A stretch of 64,000 nucleotides of DNA from Breviolum minutum Mf 1.05b.01. Lineage: Eukaryota; Sar; Dinophyceae; Suessiales; Symbiodiniaceae. Positions 1 to 14,144 of this stretch are shown piece after piece (the stretch's first letter is position 1; every line of letters begins with the position of its first letter). The notes under the pieces are model-generated. The model had not been told where the DNA came from, made no database searches, and was given only the letters and a program-made list of their open reading frames with translations. Made by a program: the position numbers and the translations under genes. The stretch lies in contig DF239913.1 in NCBI GenBank assembly GCA_000507305.1, forward strand, positions 88,653 to 152,652, read 5' to 3'.

Positions 1-5
1 CGTGA

Positions 6-155
6 GAGTATTCGTGGGTTGAGAAGTGGTTGAATTGGGAATCGGAAATTGAAGGTCTCTTTTCATATGTTCAAACCCTTCGAGCTTGGTCGCAGCTTGC
101 AAGTAACAAGATCGTCGAGGAAATCCAACAAGCCATTACGTGGCCGACTGAAATA
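6..155 (+). CDS. Exon of unidentified gene, cut by window edge
   Basis: Open reading frame without a start codon, reading from the left edge (first codon GAG at 6) to a possible GT donor after position 155. The peptide is Trp- and Glu-rich with a helical look (WVEKWLNWESEIEG, then LFSYVQTLRAWSQLASNK). Such W..L..VQ..W patterns occur in dynein-type stems among others, but that is only a resemblance and I do not assign a family. It is one of the better coding-looking stretches of the first 16 kb. The upstream part of the gene lies outside the window. Confidence 0.4.
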
Positions 156-2517
156 GTGACCAGCACTTCGGGTCAGCAGGCTAGATCAGCTTGACTGTTT
201 GCATTGCTGAAAGTAGAGATCGACTCACTGATTCGGGCATATGAGGCTGGGTCTTCTTTTCGCAACTCCCCAAGTAAAACCTTTTGGGTCACGTGGATAG
301 TCCATGGCTCACGGCCAGGTATCTCTTCACTTGGCGAATGTCACAGAAGTTGCAAGGACCCTTGGACGGAGAAATGGTCGACGTTGGGGTTAAAGATACC
401 CATGATAATCACATGGGGGGACCCAGAATCATCTCCTTTGTTGAAGTTGATGTTTTGCCTCCTTGTATCATGGGATTCGTCACCATTGGAATCCTTCCCT
501 GTTGCTAATGACCACCCCCCAAGAGAAAAAATGAATGAAGAAGCCTGGCTAAGACCAATAGTCTGGATGAATTGACACGTGACGTCACGTTTTTCGTGAT
601 ACAAAAGGTTGTTTTTTGGTATCCCCATGTATCCTCCAAATTCGCTCAAATTTTCAGGGAAATCCAGGTTGGTGAACTCGTGTTACGATCACCCAAATTG
701 TGCCCCTATTAATAACGCTCGACGCGTCCCTGACATGGGTATACATATACTTAGTTCTGATGGATGGAAAAATGATCGTAATATCATGCTTTGATGTGCA
801 TGTTTCCTGGGAATCGGCAGAATAGCAATGGACAAACCCCATCATTCCATCCAGGTGCTATCAAAAAGATGGTATTGGAAGATATGCATATGCAGTTACA
901 TGTGAATTTGCAGTTGGATATCTCAGATCATATAATATGCAATGAATTAACAAGTTGTACATTGCCACTCTTGCGGAAATGAATTCTTGCCCATTCCGAG
1001 AATATATTGTTTGATGAAAGGAATCCTGGTGGTTTCGTTTTTGTGCCAAGCAAGAATATGTTAATGCACATGCAAACTGGATCGGTTCATGTTTCTACAT
1101 TTTGTCACTTCAAGTTTTCGCTTGGAAACTTGCCAACCATAGATACAACGATTTCAAGATGGCCTTGCCAACATATCACACTCCTGCATTCAGAGTATAT
1201 TGGCCAATTTGTTCCCAAGGCTTTCGTCGATTCTGGGCATGGAGCAGGTGCGCGACATGGTATGCAACTAGTGGCTAGAAGACAGAGAAGACTATTTGAG
1301 ACCAACACCATCCAAAACATCTAGAGAATCCTGAATTTCTATCTTCATGTAAAGAATTGAATTTCAATATTTCGCATGATCCCATAAGAATCAAACATCC
1401 ATGCAGGTAATTAGATGTGCCAGTCCCGTGGATCGCAGATTTGAGGGTTCTCACCTTGAAGGGAAATGCTGATGAAGCTGCTGATCCGGCGTGTCAGGTG
1501 GATCATGTTTTGATGGCACCGCCATGGAATCAACAATTCAAGATCCCAGGTGACATGCAGGTACGACAACCTGGGTTTGGCATGATATTTGTGTGTGTGC
1601 GCGTGTGTTTGCGTAGATACAGTGAAGTATCGTAAAATCACATGGCTGGTATTGGAAAAGGAGTGTATCCCACTCTATATTTTGCAGCCTCTCTTTTCAT
1701 GTGAGATGTTGCTCTTTTGGGGGGTGACTTCCCCTCCAGTAATCAGTAATCTAAGATAGAAATGGAATTTGCTCCACTTCAAAGCACAGCATGTTTGCCA
1801 CATGCGTGAGACTTTCCAAAGGGTGCTACGTTGGTTTATGCTTGGAATGTATGCAAAACTCGTGGGTTGAACCATCTCAGATTCCGGCGTTGAATCCCCA
1901 AACCGTTGAGGCAGCCTCCCACCAAAAAAAGGTTCATCCGTGGTTTTATATCAATATCAGGTGTCCATAGGTTTTAGCAAAACAGGCCAAATGGCATCGT
2001 CCCAAAAAGTCCTGTTTGTATAGAATGTTGCCTATTTCAATGATATTTCAGGTGTTTTTTGTTTGAAGTGTGAAATGAGTCAAATTTCGATAGGGACACA
2101 TAACATATCCATTATATCACAGGTGTGATGTATCATTTGAACTGCTTGATTTTCTTACCAGAAACCCAAAGATTTCGTTGTTTCACCTACGTGAGGTGGC
2201 TACAGCGCACTAGAATTAACATTAGTACCTCCTTGTAAATCCTTCCTAACACGGTAGTTTCCCAAGCATCAAATTTTCAGTGCGAGCTGTATGTTTCAGA
2301 TGGTAAACATCCGCGCTGTTTAGCTGAACATAGCTGCGAGTCGCAAGGCCAGTAGTGAATCGTGGGGAACCCTATCTCATGTAGTGCTACTTCCCTGAAA
2401 GCTACCTTACCAGAAATAGCTGGGCGAACAATGAGGCCTTTGACGATCTTTTGAGAGACAACAGTAGTAAATGTAGTAAAGAAACCTCCGTATCAAACCC
2501 ATTTATAGTGTCAGGGT

Positions 2518-2620
2518 CGTGTGGTGGAGGATGTTCCTACGGATCTAACCCCAAGTTTGCAGGCCTTCTTTGAGAGGATGTTTTACGAAATCCTTCGGGT
2601 GATCAAACCTAGCGGCAAAG
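2518..2620 (+). CDS. Exon-like segment, unidentified
   Basis: After a TGTCAG acceptor the frame reads GRVVEDVPTDLTPSLQ, then AFFERMFYEILRVIKPSGKV, with a possible GT donor near 2619. The end (ILRVIKPSGK) loosely recalls the RVLKPGG loop of class I methyltransferases, but no SAM-binding motif is nearby, so no function is claimed. The exact limits are uncertain. Confidence 0.3.
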
Positions 2621-4462
2621 TTGCTACTCGGCAAACAAGGCTCCCACCACAAGCACGCCTTACAACGGACACCAAAAACGGGTGGGTAAGTTATGAGATG
2701 TTTGATGTTTTGTGGAGCTGTGCCCCAATTTCACAACAGATGAGAAAAACGGCAACTTAGGATTCAGGAATTCAAGTCGATGAATGGAACAAAGATTTTC
2801 GGAAGTTAGAAATTTTGAACATGGTTAATGTTCCAAAGCCCATCACCTATACAGAAGCTGTACGAGTATAACATTTGGGAATTGTTGGGATTTCTGTCTC
2901 AGACATTCGGTTGAAGAATTCCCATTTGGATGGCGTTCGGTCCGACTAGCGAATGATTTCAAGTGATTTTGAAGTTTTTGGAGGTCGAAAGCCACTTTAC
3001 ATGTCAGAAAGGGTTTGCCTGTAAAACAGTAAAACAAACATTGGGTTTTCTCATGCGACACTGAGAAAGAATGAGAAAACAAACACTGTGTCCTAGCATT
3101 TGTATACTTTTGGAGGATATGCTATGGTGCCATTTGGCTTCATTGGAAAGTGTTTGTGGTGATGTAGTGGGACAGCATTTGTCTTAAGTCCAAATATTTG
3201 CCTGAATTGCTGTAGCTCCTGTACCCATCCATAGTGCCTGAAATATGGCCCACAGCATGATGATTATCTCAAACCTTCAGAGTGGAGTCACACCGCCATG
3301 TCTATCGGTGAATGATGTGAAGGATGATGGTTCAGTTAGTGATCACTGAACATCCAGAATTTATAGGATAGAAATGTGGACCATGAACGAGTTGATGTAC
3401 AAATATGTTTGAATCTATAAAGATACTTCCCTTTGAAAGGACATTGAAAGGACTATTCCACCGATCACCACGAAGTGAGATCATGTGAGTTAAGAGGAGG
3501 CTGGGGAAATGCACATGTGGTCCCCACCCAGTAAACAACAGGTTGAGGTGAAAGGATCCCCAAAAGTACTCAGTACAGTACTCCAAGATGTATGCCAGTC
3601 ATCCTGAAAAGGTCACTGGCATGCATCCTGGGCGGCTCCCGCCCATCACAGACCATGGCACCGTGCCTCTTCTCTTAAGGTCATCTTGGGCTCCAAGGGC
3701 GAAGTGGAGAAGATGCTTTTAGTGAAATTCAAGGGGTGCAAACTGGCAGGTATTTGATTGGTAAGCAGAAGTCTCAGTATAAGTGGTTCTGATTTTTTTT
3801 AACCCCTGAACTTTGGGGACAAAAAACCATGTGGGTTGGTGAAGTATCATTATCTACCTATAGAATATGCATACCAGGAAGTGGTTTTGGGCTGGTGTTT
3901 CACCTTTTGGAAATGATCCAATTTGTCATGCGCATGTGTTTCACTTTGGTTGGCAAAAAGCACCACCTAGCAATTTGTTTCTCCAGAAACTGGTCACAAG
4001 AATATGATTGCAAGGTCAATAGGAGCTGTGGTTTTGAGAGAGACATTGGTCATGAAAAGATGGTGATGGTTCCTTGCCTGCTGAATTGTTGAGCTATGTT
4101 GAGCTCCAAGCTTTTTGGGGGTGATTCCTGGATATATGAAAAGGCATGAAATGTAGCTTGTTGAAGAGGTTTTGGGGGGGGAATGGTGGTTCTTTCAGCT
4201 GTTTATTTCACTCTTCAAAACCTCCCTGTGAAGCAGCTTGGAGTCATGAGGAAGATTCTACAAGCTTTGCAGCATTTGCAAGCGTGACTTGGAGATCTCG
4301 AGTTTTAGAAGGTGAACAGTTTTCGAACAAGTCAAGTGATTGTTTGAGTTAGAGGGGATTTGACTACTTTCTATGAAAGAGGGAACTTTTTATATGGCCC
4401 GTTTTGATGGATTAACTGAAAATAATCAACTGGGTGTCACGAGATGGCATTTTTTTTCACAG

Positions 4463-4523
4463 GTGTCGTCGTCTCATTGTAAAAGTCATTGGGGTCAACA
4501 AAACCAGCCCTTTCTTGATCCTG
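4463..4523 (+). CDS. Small exon-like segment, unidentified
   Basis: Sixty-one nucleotides sit between a pyrimidine-rich TTTTTTTCACAG acceptor and a CTG|GTAAG donor, the clearest canonical splice pair of the left region. The peptide is CRRLIVKVIGVNKTSPFLIL. No family is recognised. It is probably an internal exon of the same unidentified gene as its neighbours. Confidence 0.4.
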
Positions 4524-5828
4524 GTAAGATGGCTGCATCATCTTGGGTGTTTGATATTCATCCATATTCATCCTGGGCTGCACTTGTCGCAAGCTGACTC
4601 AGTTGCCGAGGGATTCATCTCAAATCCAGTGGTTTTTTGTTGAACCCAACATGGAACCCACACATTCTGCCAGGGTGAACCAACTATCAGCGGCAAGGCG
4701 GGAAAAAATTACACTCTAGGCAATTTCTGGCAGATACGTTGTTTAACGTGGGAATATTTGTTTGCTCAATGGACAGACGGGGCATAGGTCCAGGAAGTGA
4801 TAGATTTTTAATGATTTTTATGATTTTGTTATATATCCACTGCTAAATGATGCAACTATAAATGTATTTTAGATCTACTGAAAAAGATTGAAAAGGCGGA
4901 CTATTTCAAAAATCATTTCCCACCTTCATTTTTGATTGGGGAGTTGTTAGTTTTGGCAGGGAGCAAGTATCCCCACCCTGTTACAAACAACGCACCTTCG
5001 GTGTCTGCCCGCCTCCAAAAAGCCCACTATCCACAAGGTGTCCGGATCATGGCAGGTGGCAGGTGCGGTTGTTGGATTCAAGTTTAGGGTTCCAGCTGAG
5101 GGAAGGAAGTTTCACTGGTGAAATCTCCGAGAAATCGATTTTTTTAGGAAATTCTGCAGGGGTAAAAACATGAAGCAAAAGAGGTGGAAATGGCTTAAAG
5201 GTGAATTTCTGGTTTGATTTTCGGGAGATCCAATAGGGATTCGTGAATCGCAATTAGAAACATCAACATCAATTGATGTCCAAGTTGTCTTACATCCTGG
5301 TACCCCTTTCAGGATGCCAGTGTCAAGTGAAGAAAATATTTCAAGGATCCGTTCCTAAAGCCAGTGCTGGCGGAAATTTGGCATCCTAACACATTCATCA
5401 AACGAGGTACATTGGATGATGTCCAAGATTATGTGGCAAAGGACTCAAAGGACCTGGATTTTTTCACGAACAGACTTGTCCGAAGAATGATGTTGGCCGC
5501 ATGGAAACCGTGTAACTCCTTTTAAGAATAGAGTTATTTTGGGGAGATCCAGCCATTCACATAGCAAGGGTGCAAGGGTTACGCGAAATATTCAAGCCAT
5601 GAATATAGAACGGAGTAGCAGGGGGGTTGTAAAAACCCACACCACGTAACTACCTAGTATCCTTAATGATCATTCAAGACTTGAGGTCTTGGAAGTTCAA
5701 ATTCCTTTCCCGGAATTTTTCACATAGATACACTCCCTTTTTACCAACCTCGTGAACCATGGAAAATCACCAGAAATTTGAGGTTTTTTTCCCCCCATCT
5801 GTTTCCCCATCGTCCACGGTTTTTTCAG

Positions 5829-5911
5829 GTCGTCGCGCGACAACGCTTCGCCTTGACGCCCAAACGCAATGCTGTGATTCTGTTGATCCAAGCTGCCAAC
5901 TCTCAGGATCG
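5829..5911 (+). CDS. Exon-like segment, unidentified
   Basis: Eighty-three nucleotides between TTTTTTCAG and a GT donor encode a fully open, basic-then-aliphatic peptide (VVARQRFALTPKRNA, then VILLIQAANSQDR). GC content and codon-like composition stand out from the AT-rich surroundings. The family is not recognised. Confidence 0.4.
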
Positions 5912-8480
5912 GTCGGTCGTTTTTTTTCTATCCCATGCTTCACCAAAAAAAATCATGGGGTTTTGTTCAGGGGTTACAACTTGTAACAAATAAAACCATT
6001 TTGGAGGGGGCATCATGTAATGTAAAATTTGTGGTAGTTTTGAGGGATTACCTTTATGATAGTGCATTGTTTGGGTTGGTGATATAATGATCCCTTTCAC
6101 AGTTTTGAAACAACTCAAGTCACTTGCAGTTTCAGGTGTTTACTGATGATGGGAATCAACCTTTGTTTTTTCAATGATACATGCAATATCATCCCCGGAA
6201 TATTGACTTGAAGAAATACCATTTTGTTTGGTGATGGTTTGAACCCCCAAATGAAGTTTGCCTTCTTGGATACCTTAAAAGATTTTCCTGCATCTCAAGT
6301 ACAGGCTATGGCGGGTCAATCTGCAGGGTGAATCCCCCTTCTTTCACGGAACTCCAAGCGGGTGAGTTGGAAATAAATTGTGTGGCTTGTTTTGATAATC
6401 CTTGAATATCAGTTGGGTGGTATGGCATCCCAAAACTTCTTCCCAAAAAAGGAGTCTGAGTAGTGGATGAGGTGTTTGCTTGCAGGGAGCATTACTTCCA
6501 TACATTATGCCTACTATCCATACTGCTTACAATGAGGTTTCAACCTAGATTTGGTCCATGACATGGAAAGGTGAGTGAAGTAGCTGGAATCTGACAAAGC
6601 TACCCGCTACCCCCCGAGCTACCTCCGCTGGAAGAGCGGCCAAGGAGGCCCTATTGATGATGGAATTGAATCATGGTAATCTTACTCATGACCGCCCAAA
6701 AAAAAACTGAGAGATTGATAGGGGCCTTATGGACAAGCGGGGGGGTTACTGTAACTATCCTGCTCGAATTCCCATGATAGAGTTGCAACCTGCTTAGAAA
6801 ATTCCAACAGACCCCAGGATCATACCCCAAAACACCAATATGAAAGGATATCCTTCATAAACAGGTGGTTCAGGTTTGGGGCATGTTCCAAGGGGTATGT
6901 TGGAGTTGTCTTAGAAACCTCTTGCAGGAGGTTCCCAACCGCGCTGCACGGCACCTTCCCTGGGACAACTGGCGTAGTCCCTTGGCCCCAGTGCCACGTT
7001 GGCGCCTTCAGCGAGCGGAGCACTTTCCGCCTCTGATCCCAGCGTGTCCTGGATCTCAAACTTTCCTATGCAAGGGAGGGAGATGATGACATGATGACAT
7101 TTTATGGGGCAGCCTGTAGCACACTAGAATCCCTAGGAAAAGGAACGTGAGATCCCCATAATAAGGAGACGTGCATAGTGGTTAGAAGAGCCGATTCCAC
7201 CACTGAGGAAGGTGGACGTTTTTGTGGTGTGTTTGGTCAAGATTAGGGTGTCCTGGTTTGGAACCCCAAGATTAGTCATAATCTAGGCGGTGGTTTCAAA
7301 TCTTTCTGAAATGTTCATCCATTTTCCCTTGCAAGATTCGGTACAGTTTGACTTAAGCCCATAATTGTTCAATGCAACCTGCCTGAAAAAAAAATCCAGC
7401 AAATAAATAGTCTGTTCCAACCATCAACTTTAGGGGAGATTCAACCAAAATTGAGCGAATGTCCTTCACTTGGAAGGGCTCCGAACGCTTCCGTCCCACC
7501 GCGTCGGAAAGCGAGGAATTGGGGCGATGCGGAGGTGGCCCAAAAAACTCCTGTCACTTCTAGGTCCGGTGGGGGGACAAGATGTATCCGCGAAGCATCG
7601 CCAAGTTAGTAGAGTTTCACAAGGGATGGGAAAAACCCGTAGATTTCAATATCGGTTGTAAAGTTCTAAGATGTATGATGTGAGATGATGTGAGCAGTAA
7701 GTTTTCAATTAGAGTAAAGTATGGTTGTGCTAGTTAACGCTGAAGTATACTGAAACCACCAGGATTTACAGTCATTAGTGATTTTGGAAATGAATCCGAA
7801 GAGCAGGCGATTGTTTAGGGTGATGTTTCATTTTATGGTATATGAGGCAAATTGCCATTAAATCACCATTTGGGGAATTTTGAGGAGGCATTCTTCACTA
7901 TCGATACTCGGCAGTTGGTTGAACACTGACCCGGCATGTCACACCCAATTCCTGAAATTGGCGACCAGAAATCCGCCAACGTGAGGAACAGTGAGAGAAC
8001 CAAGCCTAGGTGAATAGAACCTCAAAAAGCCAACACCCGGAAATTCAACATAAATATCAGAAATGATGGTTTGGAAAATGTATTTCCTTTCGAACATAGC
8101 ATTTTTTGGGTATGTAAATATCAAATTTCAGGGCGGCAACCCATCGTTTTTGAGTGTACATCTCGATGAATTCTCTTTTATGGACTTGAAATTTCATCGT
8201 CCCTCCGACAAAAAAGATCGAGTTTCCCAGTAGGAAAAAAATGGGGTGGAAATCTGGCTTGGCATACTTTGATGATTCAGCCAGACACATTTGTATCTCC
8301 AACAACTTAATTAAGCCAAAAAAACAATGAATTTCAACCAATACAACTTGGAATCATATCTAAAAAGGTTTAAGATACCCTTCAATCACATTCAGCAAGA
8401 TTCCAAGGTGCAAAACAAAACACCCTCCCCCCTTTGTTCCTTTGGTCCGTTTCCAAAAAAAAAGCTTTGCACAACCGCAG

Positions 8481-8551
8481 GATGTCAGAAGGTCACGCAG
8501 CGCTACAAAACACCTGGCAACGGCTCAAGCGATGGCTGGAGCAACGTGCTG
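8481..8551 (+). CDS. Exon-like segment, amphipathic helix
   Basis: Seventy-one nucleotides between an ACCGCAG acceptor and a GCTG|GTCAG donor. The best frame gives MSEGHAALQNTWQRLKRWLE, a likely amphipathic helix; a second frame is also open. The gene is unidentified. Confidence 0.35.
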
Positions 8552-11512
8552 GTCAGTATCAAACAAAAAGGATGGCGGCGATGCAACAAAGTGATGGAAT
8601 GATGATACAATGATTCGGGCTAATTTCAAAGCTACCCCCGCTCAGGCCAAAAACCAGAAGCCAGGGTTCAAAACATGTGCGTATTTTAAGCCCAAGGAAG
8701 TAGCGACCTACGGAGTAAGGTTTAGTGACGCTTTCTCGGCAGGTGATGGATAGGATCCGGATTCAGAACCATGAGATTCATCATGATAAACGTGACGCAC
8801 CAAGGGAAAAAAGATGTTTTTGTTGTCACTTCCAACCATCTTTAAACACGGATCTTTGCCCACTCTTGCGCCGCCACAAGGCCAAATTCTTTGGCAGGCG
8901 AGAAGAATGGGAGTCAAAGGAGTCATGGAATACGAGTGGATCTATGAGTTGAACCCTTCACTGAAGAGTCCCATAGTCGATGCCGCAGGCTTGGATGAGC
9001 ACAGGCCACACTCCAACACGCCACCGCTGGAAATCTTTGCGTCCAGTAGCCCAAGTGACGTTGAAGATGTTGGACCATTCTTGATGACTAGTCGACCAAC
9101 CCGGTCCCTCCCTTTCACGTTCCCCTGTGGTCACCAGAAGCTTAACAAAACCCGTGTTAACAGAATAGTCTTCCATGCATCATTTTTCAGGGGCTATGTG
9201 AAACTTCTTAATGCCCCATCAAACCTATATTTCTCCTGGAATGGGGTGGTTTTTGAGTTCTGAACAAGACCACAGCGTTGACACTTCTGTCATATAGTTT
9301 AACTTCGTTGCAATCTGGATCAACTACACCATTTCACGAATCATTTGTCATTTGCGTCATGAAGTATCCACACGAGTTCTCAAGCATTTGGCCATATCAA
9401 GTCATCCATCAAGCATTTCAGGGAGGGCAAAAGAATCCTACGAATTCTCCCATAAAATTGGATTGAAATTTTACCAAACCTTAGTGAATCCCTTGAGACT
9501 TGGGGGTGCTGGAAATTTTGGATGCTCACCGGGTTTTTAGCATGGTAACCCCACTTAGAATTACACTCCGGTAAACAAAGGTAGCCATAAAAAAGTGGAA
9601 ATTTTGAAGATCCGTTTCCTCTTCTAAATTGGTTTACCAGAGGGCAAGCAGCGGGACAGACCGGACAGCTTTTGCACCCTGGACTTAGCATCCACGCAGT
9701 GACAGTCAAATGAACACTGAACAAACCTTCATTGTTGTTTGGTATATTTGGGTTATATATGGGATAATACTGAGTTACGATTCACCAACCAGTACACCGG
9801 AATGTTACCAGTTTTTTTTTTCACTGCTACATCCTTTGTAGTTTTTGGAGTCCCACTTATGTGAATTAAACTCTGGCGCATCATTTACCGAATACATCTT
9901 TGCCATGTACTTATACTGTATTGATTCTGGGAGTTTCAGAAAAAATCCGGTGCTTTTCCAGGGAGCTAAGGAGGTTTTGGTGCTATCAAAAATGACTTCA
10001 TAATAGGAAGCTAAGGAGCTACTCCCAGGTTTTGGGAAACCACAATTATGTTGTTTGGTTGAGTTGAAAATCTTGAAGTGGTGTCAGAATTGTCGACAGC
10101 TTTGAGGTCTAAGCGGATTGGTGGAAGCGAGTCACTCGGCCCTTTTGTTGGGGTGGCTTTGGGTGCATTCTTTGGGTGATGGAGAGTTTAGGAAACCAAA
10201 GCGAAGATGCTGTACCTTATAATTAGTAATCTTATTTGGAGGTTGGGGATTCTCTTGCGTTTACATAAGCCAAGTGTAAGTGGGTGAAGAACTTGCAATT
10301 TACTCCGGGTACCTGAACATGTTGGTGAGAACCGGTGCCTTCGGAGATTATTCCAACCCCGCAGTCAACCCTTCTGTCAGCGATTTCCAGGCCTTTAGAA
10401 TGGACCCCAGGCGAGGTCATCCCAAATCATGGTTTAGTACGGGGTCAGCCCCTAGTGGCTTCAGAGCACCGCCATTTTACATGTGAAATAGAGGGAAATT
10501 CCATAAAACTCCCATTTCCATAACACTTCCCATAATCTTCCCATGCCACATCCCATATGTAATCCTGGTTTTATGGGAAGCTAATTTCCCACGTCCGTTG
10601 GGCTCCTCCAGCTTTCCAGGGATTTAACTTAGGTCCCAGTCCTCTCTGGTCGGGGCTGCTGGTCGGCCTACGACGTCGCTTGGATCCAAATTGTTCAAGC
10701 CACCAGCGCAACGCAACAGCAGACAAAAATACTCACAGACTCGGCTGTGAGCTTTCTGAAAAGAAAAACTGCTTAAACTTGGGGTTGTGGTGTTTTCACG
10801 CAGCACCCTAGCACTTGATCCTTAACTGCTGGGTTTTGGAGTAGCTGGTTGTCTGGGGTTGCGAAACCGCCCTCTTAAGGATGCAACCCTCATCACCAGG
10901 ATCATGATATTTTGCTAAGTTACAACAGGGGATGAAATCGCCAGATTATTCCTGGAAGCCTGGGGTGGAAGCGTTGATTTCTTCACGCCAACTTTCAAAG
11001 AATGTCAGGGAAGATGATAGCTGCAGGATGGAGAAAAGTCTTCTGAATTTTGAGAAGTAGACTTGTTTTAGGAAGTGAACGTCCTGTAGGATAAAAAGGT
11101 TTCATGTCGTTGCGTCATTTCCATCTCTGCCCTCATGTTGATTATAGTCTTGATGAGGAGAAATCCGGTGAGACAACCACAAACGGCATGCTGTCTAACC
11201 ACCTGTTTTTATCGTGGGGAGTTCTACTGTAGCCCGACCGGATAACTGGTTGGCCGTTCAACCGCCGGATTTCTGAAGCAACGTTTACGATGCTACCATC
11301 TAATGCTCATTTGGAGAAAGCTCACAACTCTTTTGCACGGATGGGAGTAGTTTGGGTGTATCTACAATAGCTCTTGCAGATTTTGGAACCAGTCCCCACT
11401 GAAAACACCACCAGCACCCCCAAGAATAAGAACACATCGATTCGAAGAGTGGAACATACGCGAAAACCGAAGACTTTTTTTGCCCGCCCTTTTTTGGGGG
11501 GTTTTGGGGGGG

Positions 11513-11552
11513 AAACCTAGACATGTCTAGTGACCGTGTCTAGGTTTTCCAT
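11513..11552. repeat. Near-perfect hairpin
   Basis: GGAAACCTAGACATG is followed after a short loop by CGTGTCTAGGTTTTCC, giving an inverted repeat with about 14-15 paired bases. It is flanked by G- and C-rich runs that could extend the pairing. It lies in non-coding DNA and could be a decayed MITE or a foldback element. Confidence 0.6.
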
Positions 11553-13012
11553 GGTTTTCCTCCCAAAAAATCCAGGCCCGAGTCTGCCAGACAAGCCAAG
11601 CCATGGGCACTCAGAGCAGCTATTGTTTGTTGCGCGGGAAGTGACATGCTTGAAACCACGTAGGTGGTGAAACTTGGAACTTTTCAGGTGTTGCATTCCA
11701 TGCCATGAAAACCGAAGAATCAATATATGGAGATTTATGAAAAACCCCGTCCTTTCAATCACATCTTCGGGGGAGGATTTTGAGAGCATGATATATAGAG
11801 GCATCAAGAATGCAGGGCTGCGCAAGAGGGCGCAAGGGCGAGCGCAAGACATACCATATCACCATGGAATTTGGAGGATATTTATTGAATGTCCATGCGC
11901 GCAAGAGCGCGCAAGGACGAAGCGCACGGGGTCCTATCTACCAAAAAGTAAAAGGAATTTTCGACAACCCCCATATGACAAGACATGAAGACATGACAAG
12001 ACGAGAAAATCAAAAACAAAGGCAAAAATATTATGTGTATACATACAATACCTTGCCAGGTTCTGGCTTCCCATATTACAGAGAACCTTGGGGAAGATGA
12101 ACCCATTTTAACTCATATTTTCCCATACGTTGAAGCCACTGACTAGCTAGTTTTCCATTTGGTTCATTGTTGAAGTTTTCCGAGGGTGGAGAAAGAGCGT
12201 GCACGCGACAGGCAGAGGTACTGCCTCCATGGTTTCTTCGGGAAAAAGTTTGGAGACGTGGTTCGTGATTGTAGCCTTGCAACCATTCCATAGATTTTTC
12301 TGCTCCAAAAATTTGGTTCAATATAATATTCTAATCCAGGTCCAGCATCACTCACGATATTTGTTTAACTCTTGTACGTAATGCTGCAGGTATTTGGCCT
12401 TCAAATCGTAGGATGTCCTTGGAGACTTAGTACTGTATAGGAAGACATCTATGAATCAACGTTCTAAACCCTTTCACCAACTTAGAATAACATGAAATTA
12501 CTCCGCTGGTGCTTAGCAAATGAGCAGATTGGATGGCCCACAATGATGTTCTATTCTTACGCAACTTTGGGAAAATGATCCAATTGACGGATCTTTTTTC
12601 AAACGGGTTTAAACCACGGATGCTTGGCCAGACGTGCTTTTGATTGGAAAATTCTGAACCCGATCTTTTCGATCTGTGATCTTCTTGGGCCCAGCATGGA
12701 AAGCTTTTCCGGAACAGTGGGCAGTTGATTGTTCAGCATCCGAGACTAGGTGGTCCTTTCAAAGATGTGTTTTTTCACCCCTATTTGGGAAGATTCCCGT
12801 TTTGACTTGACTACAATATTCTTCAAATGGGCGATTTGACCACCACCTACAAAAGAACCATTTTCCACAACCTGTCCAGCTCCCGAAAATCCAGGGTTCT
12901 CGCTGGATAGCGGGCTGTGATAGTACTGTATGTCTCCCACCTCTCCATTCACAGTCCCCCCAAAAAAATGTTTTTGGGTAATAGCAACGAGCTAAGCATG
13001 GGCGAAAAAATG

Positions 13013-14144
13013 CTACAAGTGCGTAACTCGTTGCCGCTGAGGAGCTCCCCTCCATACACCTAACGTATCCCACCTTGGGAACAGAAACAGATCATCTTCA
13101 ATTCGCCGGCTGTTAGGTACAGGTAGGGGATATGGTGATTTCATGTACTTGGGGGTGGTACAACTCACGAAATTCAGTTGAGCATCCCAACCTTTGGTTA
13201 GTATAACCGTTCGCCCTGCCAAAAAATCGGTGATTTGTTTCCTGCGGATTTGTCGGAGACCCACCCAAAAAAGCCCGGGGAAATCCGCCATGTTTTTTTT
13301 CTCAGATGTCTGGGCAAAACGATGGAATCCAACCCAACAAAAACGCCGCTCACTTCCCTTACCTTCACCTTCACCTTTCAAGGTGGTGTTTAAAATTTTG
13401 ATTTTAGGAAGGGCACAACAAGAAGAACAAGAACAACAACAACGAAAATGACAATGGCCTGAACAAATTTGGGTTGGTGAATCACCTATTTTTGGGATGT
13501 TTTTACCCAGCTTGCATTCCAGAAAGGTTGCTTCAAATTGAATTTGACCCCCAAGATGTGGAAAACCTGATGCCACTTGGGAATTTTCCCAAGCTTCCCC
13601 CAACTTTTCCCAAAGCTTCCCCCGAAGTGGTATTTCCACCTGGACTCCTGGCACAATTGGATTCGACTGGGAAGATGCTTCCAGCTTCCAGGAAAAACCA
13701 CCAAAATCTGTTGTAAAGATTTTCAACAAATAAGATTTGCGCAAAAGAAAATCCTAAGGTCTGATTGAGATGAAGATCCCAAGACTTGGAGAATTTTGGG
13801 AGGAACATCCGATCGAATTGCTCCAACATTGTAGGACTGGTGCTATTAGCATTCCTTTCCACGATAGTGCGTGGGGAAGCTCGCTTTTTCTGGGAAAAAA
13901 CCACTTGGTCACATATTGGGGGTTGGGTTGGAGATCCACCAAGCCAAGCAATGAAAACTGCCAGTCTGGCAACCGCCGGGGGGAGGGTCATGTGGTGATG
14001 GAGCTCACCGTGGTTCAAAAGATTTGGCCTTAAAACCTTGGTTTCGGATGGTAGGGTACGGCAGATTTCACTATTCTTCACAGCACCAGGTTCCCCTAAC
14101 GGTGTTTTCATAGAATTTTGCCCGTGTGCCCTAGTTGTACCCAC
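13013..14144 (-). other. Overlapping long minus-strand ORFs, probably not genic
   Basis: Two unusually long uninterrupted minus-strand frames overlap here (243 and 203 codons). Their sequence is dominated by repeated GGAAGCTTGGGAAA-like blocks near 13590-13640 and by a GAACAACAACAA run near 13420. They show no recognisable domain, and the surrounding splice-like signals favour the other strand. I report them because they are the longest open minus-strand frames in the window, but I think they arise from low-complexity composition. Confidence 0.3.

Noticed and set aside
13013..14144. Minus-strand ORFs of 243 and 203 codons as a gene
   Set aside because: They overlap in two frames, are driven by low-complexity GGAAGC/AACAAC runs and show no domain. 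Traced genes all lie on +.
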